Assembly: GCF_003992725.1 (NCBI RefSeq)
Contig: NZ_RZNF01000012.1
Location: forward strand, 1,116,001 to 1,180,000
DNA: 64,000 nucleotides
Direction of reading: 5' to 3'
Source of the DNA: Rhodomicrobium lacus
Lineage (GTDB): Bacteria; Pseudomonadota; Alphaproteobacteria; Rhizobiales; Rhodomicrobiaceae
The notes beneath the pieces are model-generated. The model searched no databases. It was not told the DNA's origin and saw only the letters and a program-made list of their open reading frames with translations. A program made the position numbers and the translations under genes. Numbering within the stretch: position 1 is the stretch's first letter; every line of letters begins with the position of its first letter. Positions 20,836-29,754 of the stretch are shown piece after piece.

Positions 20836-21434
20836 GCGCCAAGCTCCGCAAGAAACGCATCATGCGTGAGCGGGCGCGAGAACAGCGCGAAGTCCTTCGT
20901 CGTCGCGACGCGCTGCTCTTCCTCGCTCAGCGCCGCCGTGCAGTCGGTGAGAGTGACGACATGGAACCCGCGCTCATAAGCCGAGCGCATGGTGCTTTCC
21001 ACGCAGCAATTGGTGAGGAAGCCCGCAAGCACGACGTTCGTCACGCCGCGCTGGCGCAACACGAAATCGAGATTGGTGCTGGCGAAGCAGTCGAGGCCGC
21101 GCTTGCCCTCGATGACGATATCGCCCGGCTGCGGCGTCAGTTCCTCGATGATTTCCGCGCCCCAGGTGCCCTTGCGAAAGGCTTGCCCCGCCACGATGCC
21201 GGCGAGAATGCCGTAAGGGTTCGACGGGATTTCCGGATATCCTTCCGCGAAGCTGATCGCGGCATGCATGATGGTCGCGCCGCGGGCCCGCGCCTCTTCG
21301 ACGGTCGCGAGCGTATTGGCAAGCATGTTCGTGCTCTCCATCACGCCCTTGACGCCCTCGTAATTCGCGCCGCCCGGTTTCACGAAGTCGTTCTGATATT
21401 CGATGAGCACGAGCGCTGTGGTTCTCGGGTCCAT
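20832..21434 (-). CDS. Isochorismatase-family cysteine hydrolase
   Basis: A 200-residue cysteine hydrolase. The catalytic triad is visible: Asp in LIEYQNDF, Lys in IVIEGKRGLDCF, and Cys in GFLTNCCVESTMRSAYERG. This family contains nicotinamidases, N-carbamoylsarcosine amidases and isochorismatases; the sequence does not identify which. The ATG at 21434 (MDPRTTALVL) is the family start, preceded by GGGAGGACCAG. Upstream in-frame codons extend into the region before the CYTH gene without similarity. Confidence 0.88.
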   Translation of the reverse strand: MDPRTTALVLIEYQNDFVKPGGANYEGVKGVMESTNMLANTLATVEEARARGATIMHAAISFAEGYPEIPSNPYGILAGIVAGQAFRKGTWGAEIIEELTPQPGDIVIEGKRGLDCFASTNLDFVLRQRGVTNVVLAGFLTNCCVESTMRSAYERGFHVVTLTDCTAALSEEEQRVATTKDFALFSRPLTHDAFLAELGA

Positions 21435-21616
21435 GCTGGTCCTCCCTTGGTATTCGCGAATGCTGTCCATCGAGAATGACCGGGAGATGAAAATCCGACA
21501 AGGCGCCGTCATCGCCACGGAAGGAATGGGCGCCGTCTCATCGCGGCACTTAAGTTTTTGCCGGATCGCACTTTTCTCCGCTCGACTGATATCAGCGTGG
21601 ATTGTCCGACGCCCGA

Positions 21617-22123
21617 TCAAATTTCCGGATTTGAGGAGCTTTCCCACGCCGGAAGCGCTCCCCACCGCGAAAATGGCCGCTTGCAGAGGCTCGCATTCGA
21701 ATAGCGAGGGTCGCCGCTGACGTCTGCTCCGATCCATGACGGCAGCGGAAAGCGGTGATCTTCGTGCGGCAGTTCGATTTCGGCAACCACGAGACCTTCG
21801 TTGTCGCCGTGAAACACGTCGATTTCCAGGATCAGGCCGTGCCAGGGCAGAAGATGCCGCCGCTTTTCGATGACCGAGCCTTCGCGAAGCGCCATGAGAG
21901 CCGCCGCGTGATCGAGGGGGATGTCATATTCGAATTCCTGGCGCCGGATGCCCACGCCAGCGGATTTGAGTGTGAGGGTCGCTTTATTTTCGCGGGTGCG
22001 TATGCGAAGCGAAAGCTTGCCGGTGTTCGCCAGATAGGCTTGACGGATCATTGAACCGCCGTCGGCTTCCGCCCGCCAGCCATCGTTGACGACAAGAAAT
22101 TTTCGCTCGATTTCGAAAGGCAT
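21617..22123 (-). CDS. CYTH-domain protein
   Basis: A 168-residue protein of the CYTH/triphosphate tunnel metalloenzyme family. The signature EIERKFLV (ExExK) is at residues 4-11, followed by basic and acidic strands (LSLRIRTRENKATLTLK, LILEIDVFHGDNEGLVVAEIE) that build the tunnel. Bacterial stand-alone CYTH proteins are often tripolyphosphatases or of unknown function. The C-terminal 20 residues look atypical. It lies 69 bp downstream of spoVR and may be cotranscribed. Confidence 0.9.
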   Translation of the reverse strand: MPFEIERKFLVVNDGWRAEADGGSMIRQAYLANTGKLSLRIRTRENKATLTLKSAGVGIRRQEFEYDIPLDHAAALMALREGSVIEKRRHLLPWHGLILEIDVFHGDNEGLVVAEIELPHEDHRFPLPSWIGADVSGDPRYSNASLCKRPFSRWGALPAWESSSNPEI

Positions 22124-22192
22124 GATTTTTCGGCAGGTGCATCAAGGTTGGGTGCGTTTCCGGGCACCTTAACGCCCCTGCCTGAAAACTCG

Positions 22193-23746
22193 CTAAACGA
22201 ACGGATGCACCGGCTCCGCCGTGTGCCTGGTGGAGATGTCGCCCTTGTCGTTTGCTTCCGTCAGATGAACCTCGTAGCCCCACAAATTGGCGAGGTGCTG
22301 CAGCACGCGCTCGGCGTCCTCCTCCTCCAGCATGACCCCGTCGACCACATTATGGCGCAGTTCGAGGCGTCGGTCGCCTTCAAGGTCCACGTCCACGATC
22401 TGGATGTCGGGATCGTGGCGCGAGACGTCGTAATGCCGCGCCAGCGCACGGCGAACACGCATATAGCCGCGCTCGTCGTGGATGGCGTCGACTGAAAGGT
22501 CCTTTTCGCTGGCGTCGTCCGTCACAAGGAAGAGGCCCATCTTGCGGATGACGGCAGGGCTGAGGAACTGCGAGACGAAGCTCTCGTCGCGATAGTTCGC
22601 CCAGATGTCCTTCAGCGTCTCGATCGGATCGCCATTTCCGGCGATGTCCGGGAACCATGCGCGGTCTTCCGCGGTCGGGTCCACGCACATGCGCTCGATA
22701 TCCTTCATCATCGTGAAGCCGAGCGCATACGGATTCAGGCCGTAATAGCGGCGGTCGTCGAAGTCCGGCTGCGCAACGACGTTCGTGTGCGAGTGCAGGA
22801 ATTCGAGGTAGGCCCCCTCCGTGATGCGACCGCGATCATAGAGCCGCTGCATGATCTCGTAGTGGGTGTAGGTTGCGCAGCCCTCGTTCATCATCTTCGT
22901 CTGGCGCTGCGGATAGAAATATTGGGAGATGAGCCGGACGATACGGATCACTTCACGCTGCCACGGCTTCAGGCGGGGCGCCGTCTTTTCAAGGAAGTAA
23001 AGCACGTTCTCCTCGGGCAGACCGAGAAGCGCGCGGCGACGGTCGCGCTCGGTGGCGCGTTTCTTCGCCTTGCCGCCGGGCGTTTCCGGCACCGTTCTCC
23101 AGAGATCGTTGAACAGCCGTTCGCCGTGCTCGCGCCGCTCGCGTTCGCGTTTCTGCTCGGAGCGCAGATCCATCTGCCGCTTGCCGGGATAGCGGTGAAT
23201 GCCCTGATTTTGCAGAGCGTGCGCAGCGTCGAGCACGCGCTCGACCTCGGCCTGACCGTATTTGTCCTCGCAATCCGCGATGAAATTCTTCGCGAACGCC
23301 AGATAATCGAGGATGCCGTCGGCGTCGGTCCACTGCTTGAAAACGTAATTGTTCTTGAAAAAGTGGTTGTGCCCGTATGCCGCGTGCGCCAGCACCAGCG
23401 TCTGCATGGTGGCGGTGTTCTCTTCGAGGAGATACACGACACACGGGTTGGAGTTGATGACGATTTCGTAGGCGAGGCCCTGCCAGCCCTTGCGGTAGAG
23501 GGTTTCGTTGCGCACGAACTGCTTGCCGAAGGACCAGTGTCTGTAGAAAAGCGGCATGCCGGTGGAGGCGTAGGCGTCGAGCATCTGCTCGGTCGTGATG
23601 ACTTCGATCCGCGGCCGATAGATATCGAGCTTGAGTTCGTCGCCTATCTCCGCCACCCCGTCATAGATGCGCGACAGAGTGTCGAAATCCCAGTCGCTAT
23701 CCTTGTACAGAAGCGGACCGTCCCTGCCTGCCGTTACCGTCGTCAT
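22193..23746 (-). CDS. SpoVR family protein
   Basis: A 517-residue homologue of SpoVR/YcgB. The family signature is present: ARGYNHFFKNN-like segment (here YGHNHFFKNNYVFKQWTDAD), MNEGCATYTHYEIM, and GLNPYALGFTMMKDIERM. Its function is not established in general; in gammaproteobacteria it is part of a stress and nitrogen-starvation regulon with YeaG and YeaH. Its ATG overlaps the stop of the DUF444 gene by one base (TGATG), so the genes are translationally coupled. Confidence 0.95.
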   Translation of the reverse strand: MTTVTAGRDGPLLYKDSDWDFDTLSRIYDGVAEIGDELKLDIYRPRIEVITTEQMLDAYASTGMPLFYRHWSFGKQFVRNETLYRKGWQGLAYEIVINSNPCVVYLLEENTATMQTLVLAHAAYGHNHFFKNNYVFKQWTDADGILDYLAFAKNFIADCEDKYGQAEVERVLDAAHALQNQGIHRYPGKRQMDLRSEQKRERERREHGERLFNDLWRTVPETPGGKAKKRATERDRRRALLGLPEENVLYFLEKTAPRLKPWQREVIRIVRLISQYFYPQRQTKMMNEGCATYTHYEIMQRLYDRGRITEGAYLEFLHSHTNVVAQPDFDDRRYYGLNPYALGFTMMKDIERMCVDPTAEDRAWFPDIAGNGDPIETLKDIWANYRDESFVSQFLSPAVIRKMGLFLVTDDASEKDLSVDAIHDERGYMRVRRALARHYDVSRHDPDIQIVDVDLEGDRRLELRHNVVDGVMLEEEDAERVLQHLANLWGYEVHLTEANDKGDISTRHTAEPVHPFV

Positions 23747-25044
23747 CAGGCCCCCGTGGTTGCTGCGTTGCTCTTCCGTTCAAACAACTCCCGGAAGACA
23801 GGATAGATGTCGCGGCGGTCGCGAACTTTTCGCATCGCCATGGGCAGTTTCGGCGAGAGGATCATATCATAGGCCCGCCAGAGCGTGCTCGGCGGCTCGA
23901 CCGAGCGGCGGCGCTCCTCCGGCTCGCGGCCAACCTCGATATAAGCGTAATACTGGCAAAGCGGCAGGATCGACGTCTTGAGGAGCGATACCGTCTTTTC
24001 GTTGTCGATCGGCAGATTGTCGCCATCCGAAGCCTGTGCGGCGTAGATGTTCCAGACGCCCGGCGGGAAACGGTCGTGCACCACCCTGATCATTTCTTCG
24101 AGCGCGGTCGACACAACGGTGCCGCCCGTCTCGCGGGCGTGGAAGAACGTGTCCTCGTCAACCTCTTTCGCCTCGTGGGTATGGCGGATGAACACCACCT
24201 CCACGTAGCGATAACGACGGCTGAGGAACAGGTAGAGAAGGCTGTAGAAGCGCTTCGCAAGATCCTTCAGATGCTCGTCCATGGAGCCGGACACATCCAT
24301 CAGGCAGAACATGACCGCCTGGGCGACGGGTTTCGGCTCCATCTCGAAACGGCGATAGCGCACATCGACGGGATCGATGAATGGAATCGCGATGGACCGC
24401 TTCGCCTGCCTTTTCAACGCTTCGCGGATTTCGAGGATTTTGTCCTCGTTGCCGCCTTCCGTTTCAAGCTGCTTGAGCTGCGCTTCGAGTTCGGCGATCT
24501 CCTCTACCTTGGGACGCCTCAGCGCTATCCGGCGGGCGAGGCTCTTGCGCATCGTCTGCTGGATCGAGAGCGACGCCGGCGGGCCGGATGACCGGTATCC
24601 CGCGCGGCGCGGTTGCTCCTTGCCTTCGCCCATGACCTGACGCTTGGCGAGATCGGGAAGTTCCAGGTCTTCAAGGAAGAGGTCGATGAACTCCTCATCC
24701 GAAAGCGCGAAGCGAAATTCGTCCTCGCCGCTTCCGTCCGCGCTGGCGCCGCCCTTGCCGCCGCCCGAGGGCGGCCGCTCGATGCTGTCGCCCTCGATAT
24801 AGGACTTGTTACCCGGCAGAAGATATTCGCGACTGCCACCCTTGCTGCTTCGGCGCAGCGAAGGCTCGTGCACACCGTCCACGGGGACGACGATTTCGCC
24901 GCCCTTGCCCGTGTCCGTGATCTTGCGGTCCTTCGAGGCTTCCCGCACCGCGTGCCGGACAAGCGCCCGAGCGCGGCGGATGAACCGCTGCCTGTTGCCT
25001 ATACTCTTGCCGCTCGCATCGCGACGCCGATCAATGATGTACAC
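23746..25044 (-). CDS. DUF444 (YeaH/YhbH) family protein with von Willebrand A-like domain
   Basis: A 432-residue protein of the YeaH/YhbH family. It begins with the basic region IIDRRRDASGKSIGNRQRF, carries the central Gly/Arg-rich segment, and has the metal-site motif MDVSGSMDE in the C-terminal half, followed by TGGTVVSTALEEM. It is always found beside PrkA and SpoVR homologues. The gene lies 10 bp downstream of prkA and is coupled to spoVR. Its biochemical role is unknown; a binding partner of the kinase is a reasonable guess. Confidence 0.95.
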   Translation of the reverse strand: MYIIDRRRDASGKSIGNRQRFIRRARALVRHAVREASKDRKITDTGKGGEIVVPVDGVHEPSLRRSSKGGSREYLLPGNKSYIEGDSIERPPSGGGKGGASADGSGEDEFRFALSDEEFIDLFLEDLELPDLAKRQVMGEGKEQPRRAGYRSSGPPASLSIQQTMRKSLARRIALRRPKVEEIAELEAQLKQLETEGGNEDKILEIREALKRQAKRSIAIPFIDPVDVRYRRFEMEPKPVAQAVMFCLMDVSGSMDEHLKDLAKRFYSLLYLFLSRRYRYVEVVFIRHTHEAKEVDEDTFFHARETGGTVVSTALEEMIRVVHDRFPPGVWNIYAAQASDGDNLPIDNEKTVSLLKTSILPLCQYYAYIEVGREPEERRRSVEPPSTLWRAYDMILSPKLPMAMRKVRDRRDIYPVFRELFERKSNAATTGA

Positions 25045-25054
25045 GTTTCGTAGC

Positions 25055-26995
25055 CTAGCCCGCCTGTCTAACGCGCATGTACCATTCCACCAGTCTGCGA
25101 ACCTGACGCTCGGTGTAGCCTCGCGCCACCATCCGCTCGACGAACTCGCTGTGCTTCTTCTCGGTTTCGCCGTCCTTCTTCGAACCGAAGCTGATCACAG
25201 GAAGCAGGTCTTCCACCTGGCTGAACATGCGCCGCTCGATGACTTCCCGAATCTTCTCGTAACTCGTCCAACTCGGGTTCTTGCCACCGCGCTGCGCTCG
25301 CGCCCTCAGTGTAAACTTGACGACCTCGTTGCGGAAGTCCTTCGGGTTCGCGATGCCGGCCGGCTTCTCGATCTTCGAAAGCTCCTGATTGAGAAGCTCG
25401 CGATTCAGGAGTTGCCCGGTGTCGGCGTCCTTGAAATCCTGATCCTCGATCCAGGCATCGGCATAGGCAACATACCTGTCGAACAGGTTCTGGCCGTAGT
25501 CGTGATAGGATTCGAGATAGGCTTTCTGGATCTCGTTCCCGATGAACTCAGCATAACGGGGACCGAGTTCCGTCTTTATGAACTCGATATACGAGCTTTC
25601 GATGTCATCGGGGTATTGCTCGCGGCGGATGGCCTGTTCCAGCACATACATGAGATGCACCGGATCGGCGCCCACTTCCTGCGTATCGTGGTTGTAGGTG
25701 GCCGACAGCGTCTTGAACGCGAAGCGCGTCGAGATGCCGTCCATGCCTTCGTCCACGCCCGCATGATCGCGGTATTCCTGCATGGTGCGCGCCTTCGGAT
25801 CGACCTCTTTCAGGCTTTCACCGTCATAGACGCGCATCTTCGCGTAAAGGCTCGAATTCTCGTGCGGCTTGAGACGCGACAGCACCGAGAAGCGCGCCAG
25901 CATTCCGAGCGTACCGGGCGCGCATGGCGCATTTGCCAGTTCCGACGACCGGATGAGCTTGTCGTAGATCTTTTCTTCTTCTTGGACACGCAGGCAGTAC
26001 GGAACCTTGATCACGTAGATACGGTCGATAAAGGCTTCGTTCGTCTTGTTGTTCTTGAAGCTGCGCCACTCGGCTTCGTTCGAGTGCGCCATGATGATGC
26101 CGTTGAACGGGATCGAGCCGATGTTTTCGGAGCCGACATAATTGCCGTCCTGCGTCGCCGTCAGGAGCGGATGCAGCATCTTGATCGGCGCCTTGAACAT
26201 TTCGACGAATTCGAGCACGCCCTGGTTCGCGCGGTTCAGACCGCCGGAATAGGAATAGGCATCCGGATCGTTCTGGGCGAGCAGTTCGAGGCGGCGGATG
26301 TCCACCTTGCCCACGAGAGAGGAAACGTCCTGATTGTTCTCGTCGCCCGGCTCGGTCTTCGCGATACCGATCTGGCGAAGCCGCGACGGCGTGATCTTCG
26401 CGACCTTGAACTTGGTGATGTCGCCGCCGAATTCGTCGAGCCGCTTCAGGCACCATGGGCTCATAAGGCCAGTAAGGCGGCGCTTCGGAATGCCGTATTC
26501 AGCCTCGATTCGGTCGCCCATCGCTTCGCGGTCGAACAGGCAGAGCGGGCTTTCGAAGATCGGGGACAACTCGTCGCCGGCCTTCAGAACGTAGATCGGC
26601 TTCTGCTCCATCAGCGCCTTGATGCGCTCGGCGAGCGAAGACTTGCCGCCGCCGACCGGCCCGAGCAGATAGAGGATCTGCTTGCGCTCCTCAAGGCCCT
26701 GAGCACCCTGACGGAAAAAGGCGACGATCCGCTCGATCGTCTCTTCCATGCCGTAGAACTCGGCGAAAGCCGGATAAACCCGGATGGTCCGGTTCATGAA
26801 TATGCGGCCGAGACGGGAATCCTTCGAAGTGTCCACCATCTCCGGCTCGCCGATGGCGGCGAGCAGCCTCTCATGCGGAGAGGCGTACATGAGCGGATCC
26901 GTCTTGCACCCCTTAAGATACTCCGCCAGACTCATAACGGTTTCGCGTCTTGCCTCGAAACCGCGCGCATAGGTGTCAAACAAATCAGTCGACAT
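25055..26995 (-). CDS. prkA: PrkA (YeaG) family AAA+ protein / serine kinase
   Basis: A 646-residue protein of the PrkA family: N-terminal AAA+ ATPase-like domain with a Walker A motif GPVGGGKSS near residues 112-120, then a C-terminal kinase-like/PrkA domain. PrkA was described as a serine kinase in Bacillus, while newer work assigns ATP-dependent protease activity to the Bacillus protein; E. coli YeaG functions in nitrogen-starvation survival. The start at 26995 (MSTDLFDTY) is the family start. It is the first gene of prkA-DUF444-spoVR and probably sets the regulation of the cluster. Confidence 0.95.
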   Translation of the reverse strand: MSTDLFDTYARGFEARRETVMSLAEYLKGCKTDPLMYASPHERLLAAIGEPEMVDTSKDSRLGRIFMNRTIRVYPAFAEFYGMEETIERIVAFFRQGAQGLEERKQILYLLGPVGGGKSSLAERIKALMEQKPIYVLKAGDELSPIFESPLCLFDREAMGDRIEAEYGIPKRRLTGLMSPWCLKRLDEFGGDITKFKVAKITPSRLRQIGIAKTEPGDENNQDVSSLVGKVDIRRLELLAQNDPDAYSYSGGLNRANQGVLEFVEMFKAPIKMLHPLLTATQDGNYVGSENIGSIPFNGIIMAHSNEAEWRSFKNNKTNEAFIDRIYVIKVPYCLRVQEEEKIYDKLIRSSELANAPCAPGTLGMLARFSVLSRLKPHENSSLYAKMRVYDGESLKEVDPKARTMQEYRDHAGVDEGMDGISTRFAFKTLSATYNHDTQEVGADPVHLMYVLEQAIRREQYPDDIESSYIEFIKTELGPRYAEFIGNEIQKAYLESYHDYGQNLFDRYVAYADAWIEDQDFKDADTGQLLNRELLNQELSKIEKPAGIANPKDFRNEVVKFTLRARAQRGGKNPSWTSYEKIREVIERRMFSQVEDLLPVISFGSKKDGETEKKHSEFVERMVARGYTERQVRRLVEWYMRVRQAG

Positions 26996-27458
26996 CGCGA
27001 CCCCGCTGATCTTCGTTGGAGATAAGTCTTGGAGTGAGCGTGAGGAACCCCATGCCCCTTCTCTCTGCCCCAAGAGGGCCAGGGTAAATGGACCCGGCAA
27101 GGCTGCTCGGCGGACACTTCATCGCCACGAGCTCGGTCGAGAGTGCCCAGATTTTATGTCGGACGTGAGATTGCCAATGGAAGGGGGTCCAGCCGCATGG
27201 AGAAGAATTAAACGTCTGATTTGGAGATTGATCCAATGCTGAACCCGTTGCCCAATCCGGAACTGATGATGTCCCCTATGCAAACAGGATGCCGAAACCC
27301 GCGCATCCCCGCCCGACGCTTAAATAATAAGCATCGGCAGGGCGATTGAAAAGCACTACCTTCGGAAGAGATGGAATAAGGCACGCACGCCGGGTCAAAA
27401 CCAACACTGTGGTTAAGGCATGCTGGCGCTGCGAAACCTAAGCGCAGCAGAAATGGAA
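26996..27458. other. Intergenic region upstream of prkA
   Basis: A 463-bp region that lies between the prkA start and the cold-shock gene terminator. It should contain the prkA promoter. A small imperfect hairpin, GACGCTTA/TAAGCATC, is present near 27314-27336. I see no gene; a possible short frame here lacks a binding site and similarity. Confidence 0.45.
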
Positions 27459-27485
27459 TAAAAAAGAGCGCGGTTTCCCGCGCTC
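27459..27485 (-). terminator. Rho-independent terminator of the cold-shock gene
   Basis: GAGCGCG (27466-27472) and CGCGCTC (27479-27485) form a 7-bp stem with a 6-nt loop, followed on the minus strand by a T-run (A-run at 27459-27465). It is 18 bp past the stop codon of the cold-shock gene. Confidence 0.9.
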
Positions 27486-27503
27486 CTCAAAAAATACTGG
27501 TCT

Positions 27504-27716
27504 TTAAGCGACCTGCAGATTACCCGCCGAGGTCTTGCCGGTGCGGCGGTCCGTCTGGATTTCAAAAGAAACCTTCTGGCCCTCGACGAGGCCGCGGAGA
27601 CCGGCGCGCTCCAGAGCGCTGACGTGAACGAAAACGTCCTTGCCGCCGTCATCAGGCTGAATGAAACCATAGCCCTTTTGGCTGTTGTACCATTTCACGA
27701 CGCCCACGTTGCTCAT
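27504..27716 (-). CDS. Cold-shock domain protein
   Basis: A 70-residue single cold-shock domain protein that binds single-stranded nucleic acids. It has the two RNA-binding motifs KGYGFI (RNP1) and VFVHVSA (RNP2) and the usual start VGVVKWYNSQKGYGF. Length and composition are typical. It has its own terminator and an AT-rich upstream region, in keeping with the long leader usual for such genes. Which paralogue it is cannot be told. Confidence 0.97.
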   Translation of the reverse strand: MSNVGVVKWYNSQKGYGFIQPDDGGKDVFVHVSALERAGLRGLVEGQKVSFEIQTDRRTGKTSAGNLQVA

Positions 27717-27975
27717 GGGTATGTCCTTTCGCTAGATAGAAATCTGCCACGCAGCCGAGCCACGCGACGGGTAGTCGATGGATGGAGAGGTAGGAACACG
27801 TGGCCTAGCGCGAAAGGCGAGGCGAAACGGCCCAAATCGTCCGGCCAAATCGATACGGCGAATATAGGAAAACACACGGCCGGAAGCAACCGCTATCGCG
27901 CGCTTTTTCCGGCGTGTCCTCAAATAATTACAATTGACATTGATAAATATCGCTTCACAACGACGAAAAGAACAG
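27717..27975. other. AT-rich leader and promoter region of the cold-shock gene
   Basis: About 260 bp upstream of the cold-shock gene, with an AT-rich stretch at 27920-28000. Long structured 5' leaders are known for cold-shock mRNAs and this is a plausible place for one; no specific element was resolved. Confidence 0.4.
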
Positions 27976-28230
27976 TCACGAAAATGTAATAATTCTCAAT
28001 CCAGGTTGTAGTCCATCAAAATTACCTTGGCGAAATTTTTCCAGCGTTAGGATCTCCGGTAGACGCCTCTGCCCGAAAGAGGCTTCATTAAGATGCGAAT
28101 GCCTCAAAATGAGGCGTTGCGCACATGCGTGAACTGCCACCCTACGTATCGTTTCGGCGATAAAGTCCAGTTCCTGCCAGCGCCGGAAATCCGCCCGAAC
28201 TTCTTCATCAATTTTTCGTGGTTTTGCCAT
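27976..28230 (-). CDS. Hypothetical small protein, doubtful
   Basis: An 84-codon open frame starting MAKPRKIDEEVRADFRRWQE in a moderately AT-rich region, divergent from the DUF2076 gene. The binding site is weak (TTGAAAG). No domain is recognisable. The N-terminal 35 residues are charged and helical-looking, as in a small DNA-binding or antitoxin-like protein, but this is only an impression. It may equally be non-coding. Confidence 0.3.
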   Translation of the reverse strand: MAKPRKIDEEVRADFRRWQELDFIAETIRRVAVHACAQRLILRHSHLNEASFGQRRLPEILTLEKFRQGNFDGLQPGLRIITFS

Positions 28231-28370
28231 CTTTCAAGGCGCCTTTGAACTCCTATCTGACACCTGAATCGCCTCTCAAATCAGGGAGGCGGCGCGAAGC
28301 GACGGAAAGGGGTTCCGCAAGGGGAGCCCTTCTCGTCGACCGCTTCGCACCAAAACCGGAGGCACTCTCG

Positions 28371-28997
28371 ATGACACCCGAAGAACAGCGTCTTCTTGGC
28401 GAACTTGCCCAGCGCGTGCGCAGCGTTCCCGCGCAACAGAAAGACCATGAGGCGGACGAGTTCCTGCGCCGTCTGGTTCAGGAGCGTCCGGACACGGTCT
28501 ATATCCTCGCGCAGACGGTAATCATGCAGGAGTTTGCGCTGAAGAACGCGGAAGCGCAGATGCAGGATTTACAGCGTCAGGTGGCCGAGGCGTCCGCGCC
28601 GCGCCAGTCCGGCGGCTTCCTTGGCGGCCTTTTCGGCGGTGGCGCGCAGCCACAACCGCAACCCTCGCGCAACCCCTGGGGCGCTCCCCGGCAGCAGGGG
28701 TACGGCCAGCAGCCCTATGGCTATCAAGGTGGCCCCGCGGTCCAGCCGCAGCAGCAGGGCGGCTTCCTTCGCAACGCTGCCACGACGGCAGTCGGCGTAG
28801 CAGGCGGCGCGCTGCTCTTTTCGGGCATCAGCTCGATGTTCGGACATGACAGCGCAGTCACGCAGGCGGCGGCGGCGGCTAATCCCGAAGCGGCAGCGGA
28901 CGCTGGCGAAAGCTTCCCGCAGTCAGACTACGCCGACAACAGCGGCGGCGGCGACGACAGCTGGGGCTTCGGCGACGACGGCGGCGACTTCGCCTGA
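28371..28997 (+). CDS. DUF2076 domain-containing protein
   Basis: A 208-residue protein. The N-terminal about 75 residues match the DUF2076 family start (MTPEEQRLLGELAQRV ... DTVYILAQTVIMQEFALKNA), with a coiled-coil-like helix after it. The central part is Gly/Gln/Pro-rich (GGFLGGLFGGG, QPYGYQGG), then a short hydrophobic segment (AVGVAGGALLFSGISSMFG), and an acidic Gly/Asp-rich C-terminus. The family function is unknown; a surface or periplasmic role has been suggested. The ATG at 28371 follows CGGAGGCACTC. A clear terminator follows. Confidence 0.88.
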   Translation: MTPEEQRLLGELAQRVRSVPAQQKDHEADEFLRRLVQERPDTVYILAQTVIMQEFALKNAEAQMQDLQRQVAEASAPRQSGGFLGGLFGGGAQPQPQPSRNPWGAPRQQGYGQQPYGYQGGPAVQPQQQGGFLRNAATTAVGVAGGALLFSGISSMFGHDSAVTQAAAAANPEAAADAGESFPQSDYADNSGGGDDSWGFGDDGGDFA

Positions 28998-29026
28998 TCC
29001 ATCGCTTTTTCAACGGTCACCTGCGG

Positions 29027-29056
29027 CGCGGCGTCCCTTCGGGCGCCGCGTTTTTT
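29027..29056 (+). terminator. Rho-independent terminator of the DUF2076 gene
   Basis: A GC-rich hairpin CGCGGCG/CGCCGCG (29027-29033 and 29044-29050) with a CCCTTCGGG centre, followed by TTTTTT at 29051-29056. It lies 30 bp after the DUF2076 stop and just past the stop of the convergent pterin dehydratase gene. Confidence 0.9.
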
Positions 29057-29069
29057 ATCGACAGCCCCG

Positions 29070-29369
29070 TCATCGCTCCTCGCCACGCCACGAGGCGATT
29101 TCCTCTATCTTTTTCGCCAGCGCGAAATCCTTTTCCGTGACGCCACCCGCGTCATGCGTCTGCAGGCGAAGCTCAAGCGAGCCATAGGTCAGCAGCAAGT
29201 CGGGATGATGCTGCGCGGCCTCGGCGAGCCAGCCGATGGCGTTGGCGAGTGCCAGGGTGGAGCCCCACTTTTTTGTCACGTACACACGCCGGATATAATC
29301 ATGCGCGTAGGTCCAGCCCGGCAGCTCCGCCTCAAGCCGCGCCGCGATTGTTTTTTCATCATAGCTCAT
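29070..29369 (-). CDS. phhB: 4a-hydroxytetrahydrobiopterin dehydratase (pterin-4a-carbinolamine dehydratase)
   Basis: A 99-residue enzyme that dehydrates 4a-hydroxytetrahydropterin, recycling the cofactor of aromatic amino acid hydroxylases. The active-site signature is AAQHHPDLLLTYGSLELRL followed by THDAGGVTEKDFALAKKI, which is the family pattern with a His-His-Pro motif. Length is normal. There is no phenylalanine hydroxylase gene nearby. Some bacterial members act in molybdopterin metabolism. Confidence 0.93.
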   Translation of the reverse strand: MSYDEKTIAARLEAELPGWTYAHDYIRRVYVTKKWGSTLALANAIGWLAEAAQHHPDLLLTYGSLELRLQTHDAGGVTEKDFALAKKIEEIASWRGEER

Positions 29370-29452
29370 GCGATCACCTCGAAATTACCTTCGGCGACAC
29401 TCTTCGCCGCACCCTGCTTGCGGGCGTCCCTGTCCCGGTGCTAGCCTTACAA

Positions 29453-29578
29453 ATGTCCGGTTCACCCGGATTAAACCACCTGTCAGAGACAGGCGGGATG
29501 CCCGAAACGGCAATGGCCTCGGGCACTTAGAAGCTCTGCGAGAGCACGGCCTCCCCATGCGGAGGCCGTTTCGTTTGA
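29453..29578 (+). ncRNA. Candidate structured RNA upstream of hisC
   Basis: In 29456-29525 three hairpins follow each other: TCCGG/CCGGA (29456-29470), CCTGTC/GACAGG (29479-29493) and TGCCCGA/TCGGGCA (29499-29525). A fourth, ACGGCCTCC/GGAGGCCGT (29546-29569), is followed by the U-rich TTCGTTT and looks like a terminator. A possible promoter, TTGCGG and CTAGCC separated by 17 bp, lies at 29418-29446. No open frame with similarity crosses it. It could be a small RNA or an attenuated leader of the hisC-tyrC operon, which starts 175 bp downstream. I could not match it to a known riboswitch class. Confidence 0.45.
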
Positions 29579-29754
29579 ATGATAGCTCATCCCGGCTGCA
29601 CCTTGTATCTCGACGCCGTTTTTGATCGGCGCGGCGCCTGTTTCCCCCGCGGCCATCGCAACGTTTTGAAGCGGGCCTGCCACCACATATTGTCGCCTGC
29701 CGCAAGTTGGGTCTATAAGCGCGCATCACAACGCCCCTTCCAAGGAGAAAACAG

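Noticed and set aside
24806-27025. 739-codon plus-strand frame opposite DUF444 and prkA
   Set aside because: It spans two real genes on the other strand and shows shadow composition.
29440-29580. SAM-II or other known riboswitch
   Set aside because: Hairpin order and conserved bases that I remember for SAM-II are not present; kept only as an unclassified structured RNA.
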